A stretch of 5,807 bases of DNA from Acidobacteriota bacterium (GTDB lineage Bacteria > Acidobacteriota > Terriglobia > Terriglobales > Acidobacteriaceae). The stretch's first letter is position 1; every line of letters begins with the position of its first letter. The notes below the pieces were generated by a model, which was not told the origin of the DNA, searched no databases, and was given only the letters and a program-made list of their open reading frames with translations. The translations under genes and the position numbers were made by a program. The DNA lies in assembly GCA_021811745.1 (NCBI GenBank), contig JAJZNH010000643.1, positions 1 through 5,807 of the forward strand. The letters run 5' to 3'. This document shows, one piece after another, positions 1 through 5,807 of the stretch.

Positions 1-2
1 CG

Positions 3-680
3 CGCCGTTTTGTTCGCCTGGGAGCCGTGTCCGCCGAACGGTGTGTTGTCATCCGGAATGCGGTGGAGATGGAGGAACTGGTTCCGGATGCGGAGCGGCG
101 GCGAGTCGTACGGAGCCGGAATCGGGCGGGGGGCGGATTCATCTGGCTGGCCGCGGGGCGGGCTGTTCCGGCAAAGGACTACCCCACAATGCTCCGTGCC
201 TTCGCCCGGGTTCAGGCGAACCGACCCGACACGCAACTATGGATTGCGGGCGAGGGGAGCGAAACCGACGGGCCGCTGCGGGCGCTGGCGGCGAACCTGG
301 GTCTGCAGCACTCCGTACGCTTTCTGGGCCTGCGCCGCGATTTGCCGGCCCTGCTCGATGCCGCGGATGGATTCGTGATGAGTTCGGCATGGGAAGGCAT
401 GCCGCTGGCGGCTGGCGAAGCCATGGCGATGGAAAAGGAGGTCGTAGCCACCGATGTGGGCGGCGTGCGAGAGCTGACCGGAGACGCTGCCCGTGTGGTG
501 CCATGCCGTGATCCCGGCGCTCTGGCAGGGGCAATGGCGGTTGTCATGCAGGAATCCGCGGCGGAACGGCAGGCCCGGGGGCGTGCTGCGCGCGATCGGA
601 TTCGGGAGGACTTCAACATGCAGACCCGGGCCGAGGAGTGGGAGTCATTCTACCGGTCTTTGCTTGACGCCCGGCGATAG
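3..680 (+). CDS. Glycosyltransferase family 4 (GT-B fold), C-terminal part, cut by left edge
   Basis: Predicted to transfer a sugar from a nucleotide-activated donor to an unknown acceptor, at the cytoplasmic side of the membrane, perhaps in cell-surface polysaccharide synthesis (inference). The reading frame is open to the left edge, so the GTG at 27 is internal; 225 residues are visible, roughly the donor-binding half of a family usually 350-400 residues long. Landmarks follow the GT4 order: VIRNAVE at about 45-65 (the usual N-G-V turn, here N-A-V), the donor-domain opening AAGRAVPAKDYPTML at about 151-192, LWIAGEGSE at about 235-265, VRFLGLRRDLPALLDAAD, then SSAWEGMPLAAGEAMA. The last carries the E-x7-E motif, with glutamates at 393-395 and 417-419. 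ATDVGGVRELTG follows, and a C-terminal helix closes the protein at a TAG. It converges with the receptor gene. The acceptor-binding N-terminal domain lies outside the window, so the specific substrate cannot be named. Confidence 0.93.
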   Translation, partial: RRFVRLGAVSAERCVVIRNAVEMEELVPDAERRRVVRSRNRAGGGFIWLAAGRAVPAKDYPTMLRAFARVQANRPDTQLWIAGEGSETDGPLRALAANLGLQHSVRFLGLRRDLPALLDAADGFVMSSAWEGMPLAAGEAMAMEKEVVATDVGGVRELTGDAARVVPCRDPGALAGAMAVVMQESAAERQARGRAARDRIREDFNMQTRAEEWESFYRSLLDARR

Positions 681-721
681 CGATTGCCTTTCGAGCGAGC
701 CCGGCGGGCATGGGGACTGAG

Positions 722-755
722 AAAAAAAAGGGCCGGAGCCTTTCGACTCCGGCCT
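722..755 (-). terminator. Rho-independent terminator of the receptor operon
   Basis: On the minus strand a perfect 8-bp stem (GGCCGGAG / CTCCGGCC, at 747-754 and 731-738) closes an 8-base loop. It is followed after one C by eight T residues (+ strand A-run 722-729). It begins about 43 bases past the receptor stop codon. On the + strand the stem is not followed by a T-run, so it should act mainly on minus-strand transcripts. Confidence 0.87.
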
Positions 756-761
756 CCCTGA

Positions 762-790
762 TTTCCCGTTCTGACGTTCGGAATGGGAAA
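762..790. repeat. Second hairpin in the convergent junction
   Basis: TTTCCCGTTC (762-771) pairs with GAATGGGAAA (781-790) over ten positions around a 9-base loop. All pairs are Watson-Crick except 768/784, which is G-U in a + transcript and C-A in a minus transcript. It lies between the receptor stop codon and the intrinsic terminator. It may slow or end transcription arriving from the glycosyltransferase gene, or protect the 3' end of the receptor mRNA. No T-run follows on either strand, so it is not called a terminator. Confidence 0.5.
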
Positions 791-797
791 AGCCTAA

Positions 798-3700
798 TTA
801 AAACGAGAAGAACATCTGGACGAACACGCGACGCGCAGCGGAACCCGTCGGCGAGGCAAACAAACCGCCGGCGAGCTTGGTGGATTCGCCAAAGCGAGTT
901 CCGGGGCCTGTAATCCCGGTGCTGGAGTCAAAGGTGGGAATCAGCGTTCCCGAGGGGGTCCCGTAGTTGATGTCGTTGAACAAATTCAAAGCCTGCAGGC
1001 TGAAGGTGAGCGAATATTTGCGGCCGGTGCCAGACATGCCGCCCCTGAAGCGGCCTCCGCCCACGGGCCCGCCGAAGCCGCCGAAGCGCCCATGGCCACC
1101 GCCGGGGCCGCCGCCCATCATGGGCGGTCCGCCTGCGCCCTCCACTGCGGGCCCGAGTCCGATTGCCCGGCTCAGGCGCAGGTTAAACGCAACGGAGGGC
1201 GGTCCGCTCAGGATGTCGGCAGGGACGATCGCACTGCTGGGGCCCACGACGGTCGAAAAGCAGCCGAGGCTGGTGGCGGCGGCACTCGAAGGGCCGCTGC
1301 TGGGCGCGCACTGGCTGGCGCTTGCATAGGCCGGCCGATCGTTGAAGAAGTTATCCCCAGTTAGGTCGGAGGCCAGCGTAATGCTGTAGGGCCGCCCAGC
1401 TTCTGCAAAGAGGAAGGGGTTGAATGTAAGTCCCCACGGTCCGTTGTAACTGCCCATGACGAACACGGTTTGAGGGCGAACAAAAAACGCGGTGCCGTAG
1501 TCCAGCATCAGGTTGTAGGAGTTGGAGGGATTGTAGGCGCCAGCGCCGCCGGCCGAGGCGCCACCGTCGGAGTTGGCCTGGGTCCAATTGTAGAAGCCGC
1601 CCATGCTGAAGTTACGGGTGAACTGGGCGTTGATGTTCAGGATGATCTGATTCTGCTTGTAGACCGCCTGGGGGAAGTATTGATCCACGATTCCGTTGAT
1701 GCCCTGGCTCGCCAGCAGGCGCGGACCGGTGGTGCTGTTGTAGAAGGTGGTACCCGGCAGCGGCGTATACGGATTTGCGTTGCGGATTACCATTTGGTGA
1801 AGCCCGAACGAGTGCAGGTAGGTGAAGGTCAGTGTCGAAGCGTGCGTCAACTGCCGTTCAATTCCGAAGCCGCCCTGTTCCGCATAGGGGGAGTGATAGC
1901 TGGGCGTGATCGCGTAGATCTGCGAAGCCGAGGCGGCCGTGTTACCGCCGGAATTGCATCCCTGGGCGAGCGCATTTTTGAGGCTGGTCCCATCGTAACA
2001 AGTCGGGTCGGAGATGACCGTCTGCGCCTGGCTCCTGATGGTGCCGTTGTACTGCTCCAGGTTCATCAGGCTCTGAATCTGGAAGCGGTCATAGAAGAAA
2101 CCAAAGCCACCGCGCAGCACCGTTTTACTCTTGCCCGTCTTGTGCCCGTCGAGGGCGTAGGCAAAGGCAAAACGCGGAGCCCAGTCACTATGGTCGGCGA
2201 CGTGATTCTGCGATTCCCAGCGCAGGCCGCCGGAGAGTGTAAGAAACCGGTTCACTTTCCAGTCATCCTGGAAGAACCACGCCTGGTCGAACAGATTGCC
2301 GGTGAAACTGAATGGGCCGGTGGTATAGGTGAGTTTGTTGGGCGTGCAGCCGCCCTGCTGCTGGGTGGCCGAGCAGTTGTGTGCAATCTGCGCCACGGTT
2401 TGGCCCTGCTCCAGGCCGTTCAGGGTGTCTACATAGGCCTGCAGAGACGGGAAGTTAAAGGTGCCGTTGAAATTCGCGCTTGTCGAGGTGGCTTGTCTGT
2501 TATCGCGCATCCAGGTGCCGAACTTGAGCGCATGCGCGCCCGCCGTCATGGTTACGAATTCCTGCAACTCGAAATGATCGGTATGACCGTTGGAGGACTG
2601 CGCCGCATTGCCGCCGCCGGTGAAGTATCCAGGGATCATCACGGTAGGAGCGGTGCTCACCGGGGTCTGGTAGTTCGAACCGCGGCGATACTCGAAGCGA
2701 ATTTCGTTCACGATGTTATTGGTGACGATGGTCGAGTCATCCAACTGCAGGGCGTTTTCGATCACCTGAGTTGTCGAGTTCTGGGTAGGCAGCGCGGTGC
2801 TGCCGATGCTGCCGGTCTGGTGATTGCGCCAGAACTGATAGCGCACGGTGAGGGTGTTGTTCTGGCCCAACTGAAGGTCGATGCGGGGAGCGAATGTGGT
2901 TAGGGTTTGCGGTGCGAACAAGCCACCGCTCACCGGGATGATATTGCCATTGGCATCGGTGGGAATGTACCAGAGTTTGGACGTGGAGTTCTGGAGCGCT
3001 GTGGCCGCGTCATAGATGCTCGCATCTTGCGTCGCGCGGTCCTGGAAGCTCACAAAATAGGAGGCCCATTTTGAGATCGGACCGCTGACGGTGCCGTTCG
3101 TCATGATGCTGTGATAGGAAGGGATCTGCCTGGTGAAGGGATTGCCGGTGTTGAACGTATCGTCGTTGCCCATGCCGAAAAAGCGGCCGTGCAACTTGTC
3201 GCTTCCCGGCTTGGTGAGAATCTCGATGCGGCCATAGCCAAGGCGGTCGAACTGCGCGGAGAAGGGATTCTGGTTGATGCGAATCTCGCGGATGGCCGAC
3301 TTGGGCGGCAACTGCCCGCCGGTAAAACCGTCGATATAAATCTGCCCGCCGTTGGGGCCCGCGGAGGGGCCCGCCAGGGCGCTTAGCTCGTTGGAGAGCT
3401 CATCGGGATCGTCGGACAGGGCGTCGAGATCTTTTCCTTTGAGGACGATGGCGCTGGCGTTAGCGCCCGCCTCGGTACTGACCTCAGGACTACCCTCGGC
3501 ATTCACTTCTACCTGCTGTTGCGTTGACTCGATCGTCATCTTGACGTCGAATTCCTTCGCCTGGCCTGCCTCAATGGCGATGGGCGCGGAGACGAAGGTG
3601 GCAAAGCCCTGGAACTCGGCCTGCACAATATAGCTTCCCGGCGCGAGTCCGCGGACTGCATAACCGCCAGCCGCATCGGCTGTGGCCGTTCCAGCCACTT

Positions 3701-3890
3701 TGCCTTGCGTGGTAAGCACGGTGATCTTTGCCCCGGGGATCAGCGCGCCCGTGGGATCGGTGATGTGGCCGCGCAAAATGGCCGCCGGGGGCGCGGGCGC
3801 ACCAGAATGCTGCGCAGATGCCGCCGTTCCGGCAAGGCAAAGTACAAGGCCGGCAAGAAATCCGATGATGCAATGGAATCGTGAATACAC
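798..3890 (-). CDS. Oar-like TonB-dependent outer-membrane receptor with carboxypeptidase-regulatory-like domain
   Basis: Predicted outer-membrane beta-barrel for active uptake of an unknown large substrate, powered by TonB-ExbB-ExbD. With a GTG start at 3890-3888 it has 1,030 residues. A GAGGG ribosome binding site sits six bases upstream, and the product opens with a normal signal peptide: short basic start, hydrophobic core 8-24, cleavage likely after ASA at 24-26. An in-frame TTG at 3929 would add 13 residues and has no good binding site. Domains: carboxypeptidase-regulatory-like Ig fold at about 37-118 (RGHITDPTGALIPGAKI, AGGYAVRGLAPGSYIV); TonB plug at about 130-235 (QIYIDGF 184-189, RIEILTKPGSD near 221-230); then a long barrel ending in VFVQMFFSF, whose final Phe matches an outer-membrane insertion signal. 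A Gly-rich stretch lies at about 915-956. The mature chain has only six cysteines, in three local pairs (506/515, 631/645, 861/877). No clear TonB box was seen. Probably co-transcribed with the repeat-protein gene upstream. Confidence 0.94.
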   Translation of the reverse strand: MYSRFHCIIGFLAGLVLCLAGTAASAQHSGAPAPPAAILRGHITDPTGALIPGAKITVLTTQGKVAGTATADAAGGYAVRGLAPGSYIVQAEFQGFATFVSAPIAIEAGQAKEFDVKMTIESTQQQVEVNAEGSPEVSTEAGANASAIVLKGKDLDALSDDPDELSNELSALAGPSAGPNGGQIYIDGFTGGQLPPKSAIREIRINQNPFSAQFDRLGYGRIEILTKPGSDKLHGRFFGMGNDDTFNTGNPFTRQIPSYHSIMTNGTVSGPISKWASYFVSFQDRATQDASIYDAATALQNSTSKLWYIPTDANGNIIPVSGGLFAPQTLTTFAPRIDLQLGQNNTLTVRYQFWRNHQTGSIGSTALPTQNSTTQVIENALQLDDSTIVTNNIVNEIRFEYRRGSNYQTPVSTAPTVMIPGYFTGGGNAAQSSNGHTDHFELQEFVTMTAGAHALKFGTWMRDNRQATSTSANFNGTFNFPSLQAYVDTLNGLEQGQTVAQIAHNCSATQQQGGCTPNKLTYTTGPFSFTGNLFDQAWFFQDDWKVNRFLTLSGGLRWESQNHVADHSDWAPRFAFAYALDGHKTGKSKTVLRGGFGFFYDRFQIQSLMNLEQYNGTIRSQAQTVISDPTCYDGTSLKNALAQGCNSGGNTAASASQIYAITPSYHSPYAEQGGFGIERQLTHASTLTFTYLHSFGLHQMVIRNANPYTPLPGTTFYNSTTGPRLLASQGINGIVDQYFPQAVYKQNQIILNINAQFTRNFSMGGFYNWTQANSDGGASAGGAGAYNPSNSYNLMLDYGTAFFVRPQTVFVMGSYNGPWGLTFNPFLFAEAGRPYSITLASDLTGDNFFNDRPAYASASQCAPSSGPSSAAATSLGCFSTVVGPSSAIVPADILSGPPSVAFNLRLSRAIGLGPAVEGAGGPPMMGGGPGGGHGRFGGFGGPVGGGRFRGGMSGTGRKYSLTFSLQALNLFNDINYGTPSGTLIPTFDSSTGITGPGTRFGESTKLAGGLFASPTGSAARRVFVQMFFSF
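1021..1146 (-). repeat. Gly-rich low-complexity segment inside the receptor
   Basis: About 42 codons encode mostly Gly with Pro, Arg, Phe and Met, in short units such as GGGPGGG, GRFGG and GGRFRGG (residues about 915-956). It sits between a barrel strand (FNLRLSRAIGLG) and the last strands (KYSLTFSLQALNLFND), so it is probably a flexible loop at the barrel surface. The + strand reads as C-rich gccgcc-type repeats. The stretch keeps frame and codes throughout. Confidence 0.65.
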
Positions 3891-3896
3891 GTGTTT

Positions 3897-3901
3897 CCCT
3901 C
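3897..3901 (-). promoter_or_regulatory. Ribosome binding site that decides the receptor start
   Basis: GAGGG on the minus strand, six bases before the GTG at 3890. It supports GTG over the TTG at 3929, which is preceded by an AT-rich stretch without a purine-rich binding site. The GTG start also gives a signal peptide of usual length. Confidence 0.65.
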
Positions 3902-3953
3902 GCTTGCTGGTAATAGAAGAGGATGACAAATTTTTCGGGAATGGAGCGTGGCT

Positions 3954-5126
3954 CTACGGCGTTCCCGGGTCCCCTGCGCCTTCCGGCGCGCTCGAACCCA
4001 TGCTCCAGTTGGAGAGCAGATTCTGGCTGGCCGGCGCTTCGAGCAACGGCTCGACGCCCGCGACCAGGGTGATAGCGGTGACATGTGCTTCTCCTTGCGT
4101 CGCCACCAGCATCACGGCTTCGCCTTTCTTAAGATCGCTGAAATGGATAACTGGCGCGCGGTTGAGAATCTGCTGCGAACTCATGGAGCCAGCGCCCCCG
4201 CCGCCGCGCTGTGTGAAATCACCCTGCCGGCCGATGGCTCCCTGGGGTTGGCCCTGCGGCCGCTCTTTGCTGCCACCGTTGCCGGCGGCCTCACCTTTCA
4301 GACGCGCCGCCAGAAACTGCGCCATCCGTTCCGGCAATTCGCGCATTTGCGCATCCGCGGCCACTGCCACCGTGACCGGCTTCTTGGTTACCAGATCCTT
4401 GACAACGAAGGTTGAATTCGCAGGGTCCGTCGAAAGGATGACCCCGGAGACATTCCGGAAGCTGCCGGAAACCACCTCGGACGCCGTCAATTCCTTTCCC
4501 TGGCTGTCCTTTTCGCCGCGGGCCCTCAATTCGTCGCCCGCATGAATCGCGTCGAACGGCGCCGTCTGCGCGGAGGAATAACTTATCGAGGCGGGCGCAT
4601 AGCGCTTAAGGATGGTGCTTTGGGTCGTGTGAATCGTAATGGTGCGCAACGTGGCGCCCGCGCCGGCGGTAATCACGATGGTTCCCGTAGTGGGATCGGT
4701 GCTTTTCACCAGTCCGGCGACGCCGTGGAGTTCCCAGTCCATCTGCTCTTCCTGGCGTTTTCTGGCTAGATCCGCAGCCTTGATAGCCACTACCCGCAAT
4801 GCCTTCGGCGTGCCGGAGGTGGAATTCGGATCGATCCACACCAGCACCCGGTCGCCCGTAGCGATCTCGCTGAACTGCATGGTGGCCGCACCGCTCAGAC
4901 TCGTTTGCCCCGGCTCAATGCGCTTCAGTTCCGCCGTGGAGGGCACCTGCACCTGGCGCTCCTCGCCCTGGGCAGGCTGGAGGGTGAGCGTGTCACCGTT
5001 GACGGCAGTGACGGTGCCAAGGAAATGAGAAGCCGCCTGCGCGTGGACCACGGTAGCCGCCAGCCCCGCGGCCAGCGCTATGGCCACCGAGGCAAACGCG
5101 ATGCGACGCTCCAACCAGATCTTCAT
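3954..5126 (-). CDS. Secreted protein with three DUF5666-like beta modules
   Basis: A 390-residue protein of unknown function, predicted to be exported. The ATG at 5126-5124 is chosen because AGGAAAGG lies just upstream and MKIWLERR starts a good signal peptide (hydrophobic 9-27, cleavage near VHA/AQA at 29-31). The frame stays open upstream to about 5201, but that extension is basic and not signal-like. Three degenerate modules follow. Module 1 (about 35-115): FLGTVTAVNGDTLTLQ, later FSEIATGDRVLVW and ALRVVAI. Module 2 (135-222): VAGLVKSTDPTTGTIVI, FDAIHAGDELRARG, LTASEVVSG. Module 3 (226-357): VSGVILSTDPANSTFVV, FSDLKKGEAVMLVA, VTAITLVAG. Each runs from a G-x-V/V-x-x-x-D opening to an F-x-x-[IL]-x-x-G-[DE] turn. 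Module 3 holds a Gly/Gln/Arg-rich insert at about 277-318. The family name rests on the module pattern only. It ends 63 bases before the receptor start with no terminator between, so the two genes are probably one operon. Confidence 0.85.
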   Translation of the reverse strand: MKIWLERRIAFASVAIALAAGLAATVVHAQAASHFLGTVTAVNGDTLTLQPAQGEERQVQVPSTAELKRIEPGQTSLSGAATMQFSEIATGDRVLVWIDPNSTSGTPKALRVVAIKAADLARKRQEEQMDWELHGVAGLVKSTDPTTGTIVITAGAGATLRTITIHTTQSTILKRYAPASISYSSAQTAPFDAIHAGDELRARGEKDSQGKELTASEVVSGSFRNVSGVILSTDPANSTFVVKDLVTKKPVTVAVAADAQMRELPERMAQFLAARLKGEAAGNGGSKERPQGQPQGAIGRQGDFTQRGGGGAGSMSSQQILNRAPVIHFSDLKKGEAVMLVATQGEAHVTAITLVAGVEPLLEAPASQNLLSNWSMGSSAPEGAGDPGTP

Positions 5127-5130
5127 ACGC

Positions 5131-5138
5131 CCTTTCCT
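5131..5138 (-). promoter_or_regulatory. Ribosome binding site of the repeat-protein gene
   Basis: AGGAAAGG on the minus strand, ending four bases before the ATG; its AGGA core is eight bases away. It fixes the start at 5126 and rules against start codons further upstream. Confidence 0.7.
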
Positions 5139-5141
5139 ATG

Positions 5142-5157
5142 AGCGGCTTGAGCCGCT
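5142..5157. promoter_or_regulatory. Perfect inverted repeat just upstream of the operon's ribosome binding site
   Basis: AGCGGCTTGAGCCGCT is a 7-bp perfect dyad with a 2-base centre; folded as RNA it gives a 6-bp GC-rich stem with a four-base loop. It ends three bases before the ribosome binding site and 15 bases before the ATG of the repeat-protein gene. It could be an operator for a dimeric repressor or a 5'-UTR hairpin affecting translation. The + strand has only TTTC after it, so a terminator role is unlikely. The function is inferred from position. Confidence 0.45.
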
Positions 5158-5162
5158 TTCCT

Positions 5163-5210
5163 GCCGCGAAATTCCGATCTCTGTTTCGGTAGACGGAGCA
5201 AGCCGCGAAA
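5163..5210 (-). repeat. Two 9-base direct repeats upstream of the operon
   Basis: TTTCGCGGC occurs on the minus strand at 5210-5202 and 5171-5163, 39 bases apart. A shorter match, TTTCGCG, lies at 5295-5289. All three are between the solute-binding protein gene and the repeat-protein gene, where the operon promoter should be. They may be regulator sites, but short GC-rich repeats can arise by chance. No convincing -35/-10 pair was found in the interval. Confidence 0.3.
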
Positions 5211-5360
5211 AGGTTGAGGGCAGGGTGCAAAGCGCAGGGATGGAGTTTCATTTGCCGATGCTGCGATCAGGAGAGGGAAAGTGCGAATCGCGAAATGGGC
5301 TCGGCCCTGCGAGGATCGGTACGCCGGCCGTTTGTCAGCTTGCGTCTTGCGCAGGCTGCT

Positions 5361-5807
5361 TCAGTTGTTTCCGCTCGAAGCCTGGAGCGCTGCGGTTTCC
5401 AGAAAGCTGAAGCTGCCCGACGGCGAAGGCGTCACGCCGGTCAGCCGCCGGTTTCGCACGAGCACGGTATCGAGATACCACAGGTTGACAGCCGGCAGGT
5501 CGCGCGCCAGGATCTTCTGGGCCTGGAGGTAATCGGCGCGCTGCCGCGCAAGGTCCGGCGTTGCGGCGGCGTCGTCGAGCAGGCGATCGAGCTGCGGATT
5601 TGAGTAATGGCTGCGGTTGCCGCCCCGAGGGGCAAAGCGCGCAGTGGAGAATGCGTAGGCAAAAATGTCGGGGCTTTCATTGCCGCCGATCCAGCGCAGC
5701 GAGTACAACTGGAACGCTCCGCGCACTATGTCGGAATAGAAAGTGGCGAATTCGAAGCTGCGCAGGCCGAGCGCGATTCCCACCCTGGCGAGCTGCTGCT
5801 GAAAGAC
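5361..5807 (-). CDS. Family 5 extracellular solute-binding protein (peptide ABC transporter type), C-terminal part, cut by right edge
   Basis: C-terminal 148 residues of a periplasmic binding protein that would deliver a substrate, typically a peptide, to an ABC importer. The frame is open to the right edge, so the GTG near 5783 is internal; complete family members are about 500-600 residues. Visible hallmarks in order: QQLARVGIALGLRSFEFATF (the usual 'L..iGI.v' lobe), a FQLYSLRWIGGNESPD segment matching the 'dl...gW..d.pDp' motif, then HYSNPQLDRLLDDAAATPD (the conserved S-N-P-x-x-D-x-L-L). ARQRADYLQAQKILARDLPAVNLWYLDTVLV follows, with the closing helix and strand of the family. The stop is TGA at 5363-5361. 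Transporter permease and ATPase genes are not in view, and the ligand cannot be predicted from this part. No strong intrinsic terminator follows, so readthrough into the next minus-strand operon cannot be excluded. Confidence 0.92.
   Translation of the reverse strand, partial: VFQQQLARVGIALGLRSFEFATFYSDIVRGAFQLYSLRWIGGNESPDIFAYAFSTARFAPRGGNRSHYSNPQLDRLLDDAAATPDLARQRADYLQAQKILARDLPAVNLWYLDTVLVRNRRLTGVTPSPSGSFSFLETAALQASSGNN

Noticed and set aside
139..619. Minus-strand open frames of about 130 codons across the glycosyltransferase gene
   Set aside because: The + strand frame carries clear GT4 motifs; these antisense products are Arg/Pro/Ser-rich and without motifs.
710..913. A small + strand open frame of 67 codons after the glycosyltransferase
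   Set aside because: It runs through the minus-strand terminator and into the 3' end of the receptor gene. The protein is a basic, low-complexity product with no recognisable feature.
1470..2903. A 477-codon open frame on the + strand inside the receptor gene
   Set aside because: It is antisense to a well-supported receptor. Its product has no recognisable domain, and its Val/Gly/Ala/Arg-rich make-up is what the complement of a GC-rich gene gives. No ribosome binding site or conserved motif supports it.
3682..4545. A 287-codon + strand open frame spanning the junction of the two minus-strand genes
   Set aside because: It overlaps both real genes in antisense, is rich in Pro, Arg and Ser, and has no family motif. 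It is a by-product of high G+C content.
5201..5230. Possible sigma-70 promoter for the operon, with minus-strand TTGCAC as the -35
   Set aside because: At 16-18 bases downstream there is only GC-rich sequence and no TATAAT-like box; a second try with TTGCTC also failed. The promoter is probably nearby but cannot be placed.
5288..5312. Dyad with GGGC/GCCC inner arms and TCGC/GCGA outer arms after the solute-binding protein gene
   Set aside because: The arms are only four bases each with an asymmetric internal loop and just three T residues after the inner stem, too weak to call a terminator.
5214..5603. + strand open frames across the intergenic region and the solute-binding protein gene
   Set aside because: They overlap a well-supported minus-strand gene in antisense and have no recognisable domain.

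Overview
The window (about 60% G+C by eye) looks like a chromosomal piece from an Acidobacteriota bacterium, most likely class Terriglobia. The main clue is a secreted, roughly 1,030-residue outer-membrane receptor of the Oar type: an N-terminal carboxypeptidase-regulatory-like domain, a TonB plug, a long barrel and a glycine-rich stretch near the C-terminus. Such genes are strongly expanded in that phylum. The taxonomic call is an inference from gene type and composition. No rRNA, tRNA, CRISPR array or mobile element is visible.

Layout. (1) Positions 3-680, + strand: the C-terminal half of a GT4-type glycosyltransferase, cut by the left edge. (2) Positions 681-797: the junction between convergent genes, holding two hairpins. 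One of them (722-755) is a convincing intrinsic terminator for the minus-strand receptor gene. (3) Positions 798-3890, - strand: the Oar-like TonB-dependent receptor. A GTG start with a good ribosome binding site fits better than the upstream TTG. (4) Positions 3954-5126, - strand: a secreted 390-residue protein with three degenerate copies of a DUF5666-like beta module. It ends 63 bases before the receptor start, with no terminator between, so the two are probably one transcription unit reading from about 5200 down to the terminator at 722-755. (5) Positions 5127-5360: a 234-base intergenic region with a perfect inverted repeat beside the ribosome binding site and short direct repeats. (6) Positions 5361-5807, - strand: the C-terminal part of a family 5 extracellular solute-binding protein (peptide/oligopeptide ABC transporter type), cut by the right edge.

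How the genes may work together. The likely unit is the two-gene operon: a small secreted repeat protein made together with a large outer-membrane receptor. Both carry a glycine-rich, low-complexity insert, and both have predicted Sec signal peptides. The role of the small protein and the receptor's substrate cannot be read from sequence. The solute-binding protein lies on the same strand upstream and may be a separate unit. The glycosyltransferase converges on the operon and is probably unrelated. Nothing here is a clearly new system. The most interesting points are the repeat-protein/receptor pairing, the three local cysteine pairs in the receptor, and the hairpin next to the operon's ribosome binding site.
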